Source: Cladopsammia gracilis (Eukaryota; Cnidaria; Anthozoa; Scleractinia; Dendrophylliidae). From it: a stretch of DNA of 64,000 nt. Positions within the stretch are counted from its first letter, which is position 1; each line of letters begins with the position of its first letter. The position numbers and the translations under genes are program-made. Below the pieces are notes generated by a model. It was not told where the DNA came from, did no database searches, and was given only the letters and a program-made list of their open reading frames with translations. The DNA is taken from the NCBI GenBank assembly GCA_022457155.1, contig JAJGOT010001035.1, forward strand, positions 32,593 through 96,592. Reading direction: 5' to 3'. This document shows, one piece after another, positions 1 through 10,189 of this stretch.

Positions 1-1022
1 CAGAAATTTCCGAGGGGTTGGGCGGGGGTTCACGAGAAGCTTCTTTTCCAGAGGGTGATGAATCACGAAAAGCACGGCGCAATACTTACGTACGCTGTTT
101 AAAAAAAAAAAAAATCAGAGCTCCTGTCCATTGAGATGAAGTTAACATTATAAGCTTTAATGTTTCTGTTTTTGCTTTGAGTTTGCTAGCGCTGCAAGTT
201 ATCCCGGCGAAGAACGAAGTGTTTTTGAACGAAGCATCGTCAAAATGGCGGACGTGACAGGAAACTCGTCCCCGGACTCCCAGCGGTATCTTGTTTTCGT
301 TGCGACGTATGAAAGTCCCTTCACTTCCGGTCACCGACTATTATTTTTCTTTGTGAATACTTGTGAATCAAAATCTCTTCCAATCTTTATTACTTATGAA
401 AATGCAAAGACTATCTCCTAATAAACATATAAAATTATCAGCGCTTTGAAGCAAAGGAGTGAATTTCGGCTTTTCTTGCGGTTGCCTAGCACGTGATAAA
501 TTTCTTCCCCCGATCAAATTTCACGTTCGTCGTAAACATCATCAGACTGAACCGCAGAACGCAACAATTTTATTATTTCTAGCGGATAATTGCGAAGCAA
601 ACATCATTCAACGGCGCTTGTTCACAAACATTTGTGTCATAATGTTTACTATAATTAATTATTTATTTGTAGCGGATAAGTGCGAAGCGAACATCATTAA
701 ACGGCGCTTGTTCACAAACATTCGCGTGTTTACTTTTATTAAGCTACAAAATATATTTCTAGCGGCTAGAAGCGCACAAAATTCAACGGCGGCGCTTAAA
801 AAGTCCGGGTAAGTTGCAAGCAGGAAACAGTCGATCGTGACTTTTCATTCTGTAATAGCAGATATAAAGTGAAAGCTTTTACTTTCGTTTAGCTTCGTTT
901 ATATTAAACGGATAACTCAAAAGATGAGACCGAAAAGATAACAAACGATTGAAAGTCATTTATCAGTTCGGGAAAGAAAGATACCTTTTAGGCCTTTATA
1001 AAGCTTTATCACAGGCGGAACA

Positions 1023-2361
1023 TAGCCTGTGACAGCCGCTTCCTCCCCTCAGAAAAAAATCGGGGAGAGAAGCGTCTGTGTAACGCCGTCGCTAATCTTG
1101 CTCCTCGCTCCGGGTGACTTTCCCGGAATGCTGGGGACGTATCATGATTGGTTGTTATTGTAATCCTATTACGTAGGTCATTTACCGTGTCTTCATTGGT
1201 TAATCGGTCATTTCTGAGAATTTAGTGCGACTTCCGAGAAACTTGCAGTAAAATTCACACACAGGAAACGTCGATAGAAAATTTATTCGGGCTATTCGAA
1301 GCAAAATGTAAAGCAAATTCCCGATAATGTTTGCTGGCTCGATCGCAGGAAATAGCAAGGGTTGACAGGCAGCACACTCTACCGGTGTGAAACATTTGAA
1401 AACCTTTTATATTTTCTTCTAACGAGTATATCTCGTGTGAAATGGAGGTGGTAGGCCTGTACGACTTTTACAAAATGTTGTTAAATACCGTTTGCCACCT
1501 ATATATGTATTTTAACGGGTATCATTTACTTGGTTTTGGAGGAGTTTAGTGTTCACTGAAAAAAGTCGCGTGTAACGGACTAGAGGTCAACTGTGTTATT
1601 GTCTGTAATGTTTTCCTGTGATTTTTTTTCTTTAAGTATTTGACCTCTTATAACGTCCCTTTTTCTTTTGCTTTTGCGGTTAGTGGGTTGTTTTCTGTCG
1701 ATTTTTAACACAGAGGGTTCAACATTTCTAGTTTTTTTTCTCTTTGTAGTGATAGGATCTGAAAAGATATGTTGACCGTTTATTGTGTTTCCTGCTATTT
1801 TTTATCACGCTGGGCCCAGCTATTTTTGTTTGTCGTTGCAGGAGTATGTCACGGTGAACTAAATGTAGATCCAAGGTTAGCAGAGAGAGATAGTTTATTA
1901 AGCTTTAGTGGGATAACCCAAGGATTTAAGATAAGCGACTTAATCTTCTTCCATCAACGTTTTTAGCGGTGATATGATGACAATTTTGCTGCTTCCAAGC
2001 GGTCGTTCGAAGACTTCATCAGCCACGATCGGAGCAGCATAAAAGATAAGCGACTTCCCATACCCCGTAGGGAGACTTGCATATACACGTTTTCCCTTCA
2101 AAAGTGCCTTCAAAAATTCTTCTTGTTCTGGATAGAGTGAAGGAATCTTGAAACTCTCGCAAACACTTGCAATCGCCCGATGAAAATTTGCGTGATCCGA
2201 CACGTTCGATGCCATTTTGCAGAGTCCGTTATTTTGGTCAACGGAAATTACTAAATTTTAATTTATGCAAAATTATTCCGAAACAAGATTAGCGACAGCG
2301 TTACTCAGACGCTTCTCTCCCCGATTTTTTTCTGAGGGGAGGAAGCGGCTGTCACAGGCTA
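1023..2361. mobile_element. Non-autonomous DNA transposon carrying a RecQ-like fragment
   Basis: A 1339-bp insertion with terminal inverted repeats of about 78 bp (TAGCCTGTGACAGCC start; two mismatches between arms). It is flanked by the 8-bp direct repeat GCGGAACA (1015-1022 and 2362-2369). Copy B has the uninterrupted site GGGCGGAACATGAAAC near 60545, which confirms a clean insertion. An 8-bp duplication fits hAT, P or Mutator-type elements; the TIR alone does not decide. No transposase is present; the only coding trace is the helicase fragment at 1940-2215. The near-identical TIRs suggest recent activity. Confidence 0.88.
1940..2215 (-). pseudogene. RecQ-type helicase N-terminal fragment captured by a transposon
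   Basis: A 91-residue open frame from an ATG at 2215. It contains the DEAD/RecQ motif I (SLPTGYGKS, residues about 48-56, Walker A) and a motif Ia-like stretch (VIISPLKTLME, residues about 78-88), preceded by LYPEQEEFL, which resembles the Q-motif region of RecQ proteins. It stops right after motif Ia, so motif II (DEAD/DEAH), later motifs and any RQC domain are missing; full RecQ cores run to several hundred residues. It lies wholly inside the TIR element, so it is a captured fragment rather than a working gene. RecQ-like homology is confident; function is not expected. Confidence 0.8.
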
Positions 2362-2605
2362 GCGGAACATGAAACATGATACATTTTTTTCAGAAAACGT
2401 GAACTTTGAACCACAACTAGTGATGGTAAAGATGTGAAAATTGTAGCGTACGGTCTTTAAAATGAAGATAGAGTTTATACTGTTAAGTTTATTAATAACT
2501 TAAGCTTCATTCACGTAACCGAGTCTTCATTTTTTAAGTACAAAACCTTTTGGAATTTCCGAGGGGAGGAGTGGGTCCATGTTTTAAAATACTGGAATTT
2601 CCTGG

Positions 2606-2696
2606 GGGGTGGGGGGGGGGGGGTCACCAAACACCCACTGGAAGGGAAATTCCTGGGGGTGGGGGGGGGGGAAACCAAAGTGCCTTCCGTCGGGGG

Positions 2697-2708
<12 letters not shown>
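2606..2708. repeat. Cluster of three long poly(G) runs
   Basis: Three G runs of roughly 13-14 bases within 100 bp, separated by copies of a GGAATTTCCxGGGG-like unit. The equivalent stretch of copy B (about 60755-60840) has much shorter runs, so tract length is unstable between copies. The strand has G-quadruplex potential. Similar G/C runs occur near 4483, 5678, 8470, 15800, 17307, 29409, 43199, 51858, 54434 and 63190. Run lengths may also carry sequencing error. Confidence 0.85.
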
Positions 2709-2728
<20 letters not shown>

Positions 2729-4123
2729 ACATTCATTCTATTTCCAATCATGCCAAGTCCTTAGCAACGCGCACAATAAAAACAGGTTGATATTATACGT
2801 CTTACTGGGTACCATGTTTGTCAACGAATCTTAACAACGTATTCATTCAGTCTATTGCACCCATAGTTTAAGAACATTTGTCAGCGGCACCTGGCTCAAA
2901 GGAAAAATAATGTTATAGTTCAGGTTGCTTCAAGGCACCAAATAATTTCTATGGATCCAGCTTAAAGGCGTTATGCAGTTGTTGTTCTTGTTTTACGCTG
3001 ACTAATTATTGTTAATTTGGAGAAGGTCCTTTGATCAGTTTGGACGTAATAGGATTTCCGATGTACCATAGAAGTACAATCTACGCCTGATATTCTGAGT
3101 AAGCGGTAGTACTAACTATTTGGTTTTTAATTACCATGGTTACTGGTCCAGTGAAAAACCAAATAATCAACAACGGATTCCTTTACCCACAATTAGAGGT
3201 TCTTTCAAAAAGCCAAGGAAACATACAGTAAAGGACCAAGAGTTACCTAATTAAACCGTTAATGAATATTTACTAACATTTATTATTCGCATAGCATTTT
3301 CAAGTGCGAAAACGCCCCAAAAAGAGTGCAAATATGACACCCTATTACGTTCTTCAATCTACGCCTGATATGCTGAGTAAGCGGTAGTACTAACTATTTG
3401 GTTTTTAATTACCATGGTTACTGGTCCAGTGAAAAACCAAATAATCAACAACGGATTCCTTTACTCACAATTAGAGGTTCTTCAAAAAGCCAAGGAAACA
3501 TACAGTAAAGGACCAAGAGTTACCTAATTAAACCGTAAATGAATATTTACTAATATTTATTATTCGACATAGCATTTTCAAGTGCGAAAACGCTCCAAAA
3601 CGAGTGCAAATATGACACCCTATTACGTTCTTCTGACCGCTCGGTAGAAAAAAAAAATAAATAAAAAAAATTGAGAGAGTGACTCAGTGCATTTTGATGA
3701 GTCAATATTTAATTAATTTGACGCCGGTTGCGCACGTTTGGACATTTTTTGATGTCCAAAGTTCTTCAGATCATGCATTGTAAAATCGACATCCTATATG
3801 GAGTAGGCGTAAAGTGGTTGTACATTTATTTTTGTGTTTTATTGTTTACAAGTCACGTAACTATCCATAAATAAAAATAGATCCACGGATTCCATTCCTC
3901 GCAATTATGGGCTTTTTTTAAATATCCGTGCAAATCATAGTAAAATTATGATAAAACCTATGCACTCAATTCCTATTGCAGAATTATTCGCTTAATAGTA
4001 ACAGCCGCGTCAACTTTACTCACCGCACTTCAGGATTTCATCTAAACTTCCTAATAGTCATAATAACTTCCTACGTGCTACAGTTAAAACTGCCTTCTAT
4101 GAGAGAAAGTCGCAATATCTATA

Positions 4124-4275
4124 GAGCGTTTTCACTCACGTGACCTTCAGTCCCGTGAGACTCAAATGACAAAGGCCATGGCAGCCATGTTGGTGTTCCT
4201 AACAAAAGAAGTTAATTAAAATTCTTTTGTACGGGAACACCAATATGGCGGCTATGACGTCAAGTGAAAACGCTC
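4124..4275. mobile_element. Short inverted-repeat element (MITE), about 152 bp
   Basis: TIRs start GAGCGTTTTCACT on both ends. The element sits between copies of CTATA. The second tandem unit reads CAATATCTATAGGTTTGTG without it near 5140, giving an empty site. The palindromic flank (CTATAG) leaves TSD length ambiguous between 2 and 6 bp. No coding capacity. Confidence 0.85.
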
Positions 4276-4460
4276 TATAGGTTTGTGTAGTATAACAAAC
4301 CGAAGGACTCCAAGAATCAACTTCTGGAATCCATACAGAGACTCAGTTTGACTAAGTCATAGCAATATATTTGATTGGTCACACCTTCATCCACATGCAC
4401 AAATTAAAGAGAAAGTCTGAGCAGACTTGTCACCGGCAGCAGCAAAAGAACTGAATACAA

Positions 4461-4640
4461 TCAATGCTCTCGTAAGCGACCGGGGGGGGGGGGGGGGGGG
4501 GGTCACTTCAATAGAACTTTTACAAGTGTCATTTACAAGTGTAGCCATTGTTTCAGAGGCTGAAAACAATGGATACACTTGTAAATTACACTTGTAAAAG
4601 TTTTATTGATTTGACCCCCCGGTCGCTTACGAGAGCCCAT
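4461..4640. mobile_element. Hairpin-type MITE flanking a poly(G) run (copies also at 5318-5484 and 63166-63270)
   Basis: Ends GCTCTCGTAAGCGACC and GGTCGCTTACGAGAGC are inverted, with inner arms TTTTACAAGTG and CACTTGTAAAA around a poly(G)-bearing arm. The sister unit at 5318-5484 keeps both arms. Copy B keeps only the left half: its sequence jumps from CCATTGTTTCAG to AGTCTCGTAAGCG near 63268, a deletion of one arm. Copy C has no element here. Confidence 0.75.
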
Positions 4641-6578
4641 CAGTCTCGTAAGCGATTGAAGATTTGGGATCTTTATCAAAGCACCACCAGCGCTTTTGTT
4701 ATAATACTGTATATTTGATCAAGAAGTGTATACTTTCATTAAATTGTTCACTTATACGAATCAGACTGTTAATCGGCCAAAGTTCTTCAGATCATGCATT
4801 GTAAAATCGACATCCTATATGGAGTAGGCGTAAAGTGGTTGTACTTTTATTTTTGTGTTTTATTGTTTACAAGTCACGTAACTATCCATAAACAAAAATA
4901 GATCCATGGATTCCATTCCTCGCAATTATGGGCTTTTTTTTAATATCCGTGCAAATCATAGTAAAATTATGATAACACATATGCACTCGATTCCTATTGC
5001 AGAATTATTCGCTTAATAGTAACAGCCGCGTCAACTTTACTCACCGCACTTCAGGATTTCATCTAAACTTCCTAATAGTCATAATAACTTCCTACGTGCT
5101 ACAGTTAAAACTGCCTTCTATGGGAGAAAGTCGCAATATCTATAGGTTTGTGTAGTATAACAAACCAAAGGACTCCAAGAATCCACTTCAGGAATCCATA
5201 CAGAGACTCAGTTTGACTAAGGCATAGCAATATATTTGATTGGTCACACCTTCATCCACATGCACAAAGAGAAAGTCTGAGCAGACTTGTACAGCAGAGA
5301 AAGAACTGAATACAGTCAATGCTCTCGTAAGCGACCAGGGGGGGTAATTTCAATAGAACTTTTACAAGTGTCATTTACAAGTGTAGCCATTATATTGTTT
5401 CAGATGCTGAAAACAATGGCTACACTTGTAAATTACACTTGTAAAAGTTTTATTGATTTGACCCCCTGGTCGCTTACGAGAGCCCATCAGCCTCGTAAGC
5501 GATTGAAGATTTGGGATCTTTATCAAAGCACCACCAGCGCTTTTGTTATATTACTGTATATTTGGTCAAGAAGTGTATACTAACATTAAATTGTTCACTT
5601 ATACGAATCAGACTGTTAATCGGCCTCAAGTGATCACGTACGAGAAGGGAAAAAAACAAAGCCTGGGGCGGATCCTGGGGGGGGGGGGGGGGGGGGTCGA
5701 GCGAACCCCCTAAATTAAAACAGCGAACTTAAAAAACTTGTAAAAATATAAAATAACTACAGAATGGCATTTTAATTTTTTAAAATGAGATATTAAAACG
5801 CGTTGACTTGGCCTCAGAATGGTGGAAAGCGCGTTTCCGAGGATCGACTTGAAATTTCAAAATTTTCCGGGGGAGGATGTCCCCGGGACCCCCCAACACT
5901 GTTTTCACGCGGGTGAAATGACCAAAACCTGCCACAATTTTGACCAAATTTTGTGCGAAAAAAACTTATGGAATGTTCTTGTCATAAATGCAAGGCCCAC
6001 TTCAAATTTGAAGTTCGTTCCTTCCATCTCAGTGTGATCGTATTTTATTGGAAAAACAAAACTGTTTTCGTGCTGCTGACTTAATGTGCCGGAAAACGGT
6101 CAGGATCTTGACAAAACTTGTTTGAAAGAACGTTTCCACTCTTCTATTATGTTTGATGAGTCAATAAATTTGTGTTTTTTTCTTTTTGTATGTGTGTGTG
6201 TTTCTAACACTCCAACGTCTAGTCATTTGTCTAACTTCTGAGGCAGTGGATGATCATTCAAATGAAAGTTATTGTAGTACTTTCTTGTGTTTCCTCAGTT
6301 TATGATGATGTACAAAGTGGCTCTAGCGTTTGAAGCAATTTTAAAGACGTGTCTCATGTCTCAATTAGGCGCATGATTTATTCCATTTTCAGCTTATTAA
6401 ATGGCGGGTGTAAAGTTCTAAAACAATCATCATAAATCATTTCTATAATAACAAGACCTGTTGAGATACGTGTCAGCAAAAAAAGATAATGATGTTCAAT
6501 GTATCTATCACGTGACTAGTAGACATGGTAACAGTACACAAAACAAAAAGTACAACCGCTTTACGCCTATTCCATATA

Positions 6579-7054
6579 CCTTATTATCACTTATTTTCGC
6601 GCGACTTTAATTTCACGAATTTGGAATAGAAATATTTCACGAATCGCCGTTTTTCAAGGTAATTAAATTTCGCGAATCAAGTAACTGGGGCTGGTTTTTT
6701 AAATTTCCATTTTTGTATTTTATTAACCATAATTACGCTTCTGTAAGGAATGAAGCCATCATGGAGAGGCTGAAGCAGCTGATTACAGCTGGCAAATTTA
6801 AAGACGGTACTGAGGAGGCGTTACAGGAACTATTAAATTCAGCAAGATGAGTCAGATGATGAGGAATAATAAAGGACATGGGTTGAACTGACATTTGAGC
6901 CCTCCTACTCATATGTAAACTCCTAGCAGACGGAAACTTAAAGGATTTTATAAAGGTCACTAAATTTCGCGTCTTTAATTTTCGCGGGACTTTGATTTCG
7001 CGAAAGTTTTAAAATCGCGAAAATTAAGTCTCGCGAAAATAAGTGATAATCAGG
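6579..7054. mobile_element. TA-target DNA element with captured last exon
   Basis: A 476-bp element with TIRs CCTTATTATCACTTATTTTCGCG (left) and CCTGATTATCACTTATTTTCGCG (right, reverse complement) between TA dinucleotides. Copy C has the empty site CCATATAGGATGTC near 35278, which fixes a TA duplication as in Tc1/mariner-type elements. Sub-terminal sequence is built from repeated TTTCGCGxGACTTTAATTT units. The middle holds a short coding fragment (6761-6850). Confidence 0.85.
6761..6850 (+). pseudogene. Captured C-terminal exon fragment inside the TA element
   Basis: A 29-residue frame after an ATG at 6761, helical and charged (starts MERLKQLITAGKF, ends LLNSAR), followed by a stop at 6848-6850 and an AATAAA about 20 bp later (GAATAATAAAGG). 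A possible acceptor (CTGTAAG) lies just upstream. It looks like the last coding exon plus poly(A) signal of an unidentified gene picked up by the element. Too short to name. Confidence 0.4.
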
Positions 7055-7210
7055 TAGGATGTCGATTATGAACCTGGAGTACTTCTTACGTCATATAACG
7101 TCCAAACCTGGCGCAACCGGCGTGGAATTAAATAAATATTGACTCGTCAAAATACACAGTTATCTTCCAAGGTGACTCTAACGTTTGGAGCAATTTTAAA
7201 GACATGTCTC

Positions 7211-7728
7211 AATAGACCTCTTTAGCTTGTACATTTTGTTTTCTCAATGTAGAACATGTGATGTTACCCTAGAAACCAGATTCTATTGAAATTTGTTTTC
7301 TTCACGTGCATATATATGAATGCATTATACAGTCTTTTGATTAAATGTTGTCATTGATCGGTCTCATCCCTACGCGACCAGACCGAAAAGGATTATGTTG
7401 AAAAATCAATTCACATTCAACAACTGCACATTATCAAAGTGCGGAACGCCCTTAACGGAATATGTATCGAAGCGACTCTTGTTGTCTTTGCGCATCACGC
7501 GAAGACAAACGTGAGTTTTGTTCTCCATTGTAAACGCGATAGAGAATAATTAATCATGCATTTTAATTCACCCATACTCCCTTTCGGTCTGATCGCGTAG
7601 GGGTAAGACCGATCAGTGACAACGTTTAATCAAAGGACTGTATGTGAAAAGATAAAGGACAAATACCCTTGAGAACATCACATGGCCTACATTGGGAAAA
7701 CAAAACATACCAGTTAAAGAGGTTTATT
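7211..7728. mobile_element. MITE with about 55-bp TIRs, containing a second MITE
   Basis: Left end AATAGACCTCTTTAGC and right end (reverse complement) AATAAACCTCTTTAAC continue as imperfect inverted repeats through TTTTGTTTTCxCAATGTAG. Copy C reads straight across (GTCTCAGTTCGGCAAGACTTC near 35437), so the whole 518 bp is an insertion in A. It is itself interrupted by the element at 7330-7640. Confidence 0.8.
7330..7640. mobile_element. Tc1/mariner-type MITE nested in another MITE
   Basis: A 311-bp palindromic element. Ends CAGTCTTTTGATTAAA and (reverse complement) CAGTCCTTTGATTAAA, about 60 bp of inverted similarity, flanked by TA on both sides. CAGT starts and TA duplications are typical of Tc1/mariner and pogo elements. 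No transposase remains. Confidence 0.8.
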
Positions 7729-8076
7729 CGTCAAGACTTCAGTATGCTATCTTAAGGTTATTAATTATAAATGACGATAACAGCCGCATCGATCACAAAA
7801 TATAGTCTAAAACCGTTCCAAAGTGGTATTAAAATGTATAGACTCAGGCTGTAAACGGTTTTAACAATCAGATGATAACTGAACCGTTGAGTTCTGTTGG
7901 ACTGATGAATGAGCTTAAAGTGTGCTCTGTGATCTCGTTGAGCTGATAAAGAAAGCTGCTAAACAGAGTACGGTCAGATTCAGTACACTGAGTACGGTCA
8001 ATGTCTGTGAGTTTATAAGTGAAAATCCTAAAGCGTCAGTGAAGTATGACCACTAGTGGTTATTATGATGCAAGCG

Positions 8077-8499
8077 CAGGGGGTGGGGGAGGGGGAAGAG
8101 ACGGGGTACTCCCCGAACGTTTGGGTGGGGGTGTGCGGCACGCTTCTTAAAACTCTATTTCAGACCAAAATATGCGATTTTTCCTACCCTATTACACACC
8201 TGACCCAAAATTTGATACCCTATTTCAGACCAGACCCTTAAATCGATAATAGAAGGGCTTCTAATTCCGGACGTTAATCAAACCGCATTTCTTGAACGAT
8301 AAAAAAAGTAGCTTTTTCTATAAACCATAACAAATTCCAGACCAGAGTGCGCAAACCATACCCTATTTCAGACCAAAATGGTCAAAATCTATACCCTATT
8401 TCAAACCAAAACGGCTTGAAAACCATACCCTTTAGGGCCGCACATACCTATATAGCTAATAAAAGCCCTACCCCCCCCCCCCCCCCCCCGCCCCCCGGG
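8077..8499. mobile_element. hAT-type MITE with 8-bp TSD
   Basis: A 423-bp element starting CAGGGGGTGGGGG and ending in a long C run plus CCCGGG. It is flanked by TGCAAGCG on both sides (8069-8076 and 8500-8507). Copy C has the site without it (GTAAGCGTCGGTTCGAG near 35850). The interior repeats TACCCTATTTCAGACC-like units four times, joined by AAAATGG. The 8-bp duplication and CAGGG end point to hAT. Confidence 0.85.
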
Positions 8500-10189
8500 T
8501 GCAAGCGTCGTCGGTTCGAGCACGCCAGATTTCCATACGTCTGCATTTAAAATCCTAAAGTGTGACCATCCAAACAAAAGAAGTTGAACAGAACTTTGCT
8601 GTAGAACACCTGGTTTCTAAATTGTACAATGATCGGTTCTAACTTTCTCCCAGCCTGTGCCAGGATAAAGTGAAAAATTTTAGGTAAAAGTTATGTTCTG
8701 TCGAGAGCTTATATTTAGCACAGTTGTTATCCTTGGAAACCATCTATGAAATCATAAAGCGTGTCTGACCATTCAAATGGAAGCTATTTTCTTTTATTGA
8801 AATCCTGAATCGTAAGCAATCAAAAGACTAATGTTAATTCAGTGCTACAACTAAATCAAACTGAGTCTCTGGATGGATTCCTTTACACTAAATTAGGGGT
8901 TCTTCCAGAGGGCCAAGCTAACCTACAGTATATAAAGGACAAAGAACTACCTAATTAGATAGTAAATTAGTTTTACTAATGTTTATTATATGACATAGCA
9001 TTTTAGAGTGCAACTAAAACGAGTGCACATATGACACGCTATTATACTCTTCTGTTAGCGCGGTAGGAAAAATACGAAAACTTCGATTTTGGAGAAGATG
9101 ACTGTGTATTTTAACGCGGCAATATTTATTTCATTTGACGCCGGTTGCGCCAGTTTGGAAGTTATATGACGTCCGAAGTACTTCAAGTGTAAAATCGACA
9201 TCCTATATGGATTGGGCGTACGTTTTGTTTTGTGTTTGATTACCATGTTTACTAGTCACGTGACTATCCATAAAAAAATAGATCCACGCATTCCATTCCT
9301 CACAATGCAAATCACAGTAAAATTATAAAAAATCTATGCACTCGATTCCTATTAAAAATTTAGCAGTCGTCGTGAGCTTTAACTCGCCGCATTCAATTAA
9401 GGATTTCATCCAATCTTCCGAATAGTAAGAATTACTTCCTTATGCTACAGTTAACTGTATTCTGTTGCGATAGGTATATGTAGTATAATCAATCTATGGA
9501 CTTCAGGAACCAGTTTTCAAGAATCCACCCAGAGACTCAGTTAGATTCAGTCAGTACTATTTGATTGGTCGCAATTTCATCCACACAAACTAAGGGAAAG
9601 TCTGAGCAGACTTGTACAGCACTATGAACTGAATACAGTCAGATCAAGGCTCTCGTAAGCGACTACCTCAGAAATTCAAAAGCGACCATGATTGCTGATC
9701 TTTATCGACGCACTCCGATGTTTTATTGATTAATGTGTTATATTACTGTTAATTTGATCAAGAAATGTATAATGTCATTAAATTGTTAACTAATAGTAAT
9801 CAGACTGTTGAGTGGCCTTAATCAGTCGCTTACAAGAACGTGAAAACTTGTGAAAGGTTGGTAATTCACAATAGTGGTCGCGGTCTCTTACAGGAGCGGT
9901 CGCGGGGCTTTTAATTACAGAGTTTGTCAGTGACGGGGTTTTACAATGCTGGTCGTTTACGAGAGTGGCCACAAAGATAGATTCGGCTTTAACTTACTTC
10001 CATTTGAATAGTCACGCTTTATGATTTTATAGATAGATTCCGGTGAAAGACAGCGGTGCTAAATAAAACACGTTAATAAAACACGTTCTGCACTCGATGG
10101 TAGCTTTTACTTGAAACTTGTAGCACTTTATCGTGAGCGGCAACGGTCTTGGAGGAAGTTAGAACCAATCATTAAACAATATAACAACT

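Larger units (their letters stand above)
1..2727. mobile_element. DNA-element-like block, right end at 2727, left end outside window
   Basis: The right end reads GGTATGGATATTTTCTGGAACCA. The matching inverted end (TGGTTCCAGAAAATATCC) is seen only in copy B, at 54412. Copy C lacks the block: its sequence runs through GGTGCATTCATTCC, the junction where B and A carry the element. The ends are followed by long G or C homopolymers. The block contains the element at 1023-2361 as a nested insertion. Superfamily not determined. Confidence 0.6.
2730..6270. other. Intergenic segment, no gene seen; tandem duplications
   Basis: No supported coding region. Two tandem units of about 300 bp (about 3050-3350 and 3352-3640) are shared with copy B (about 61925-62215 and 62216-62500). 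A larger unit of about 0.9-1 kb is duplicated in A only: 3756-4774 and 4779-5640, both ending in GAATCAGACTGTTAATCGG, against a single copy in B (about 62610-63400). The tandem duplication therefore arose in A after A and B separated, or was lost from B. Confidence 0.8.
1..10185. repeat. Large segmental duplication, copy A
   Basis: Positions 1-6275 match 54501-64000 (copy B) in the same orientation once insertions are removed, and about 2730-10185 match about 32510-39342 (copy C). The match to C stops near 10185, just after a shared stretch around GTTAGAACCAATCATTAAAC. The copies differ by point changes and by insertions listed separately. No conserved reading frame runs through it, so it looks intergenic. 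In B and C the segment starts upstream of a MESK-type first exon; the equivalent exon for A would lie before position 1. Confidence 0.9.
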
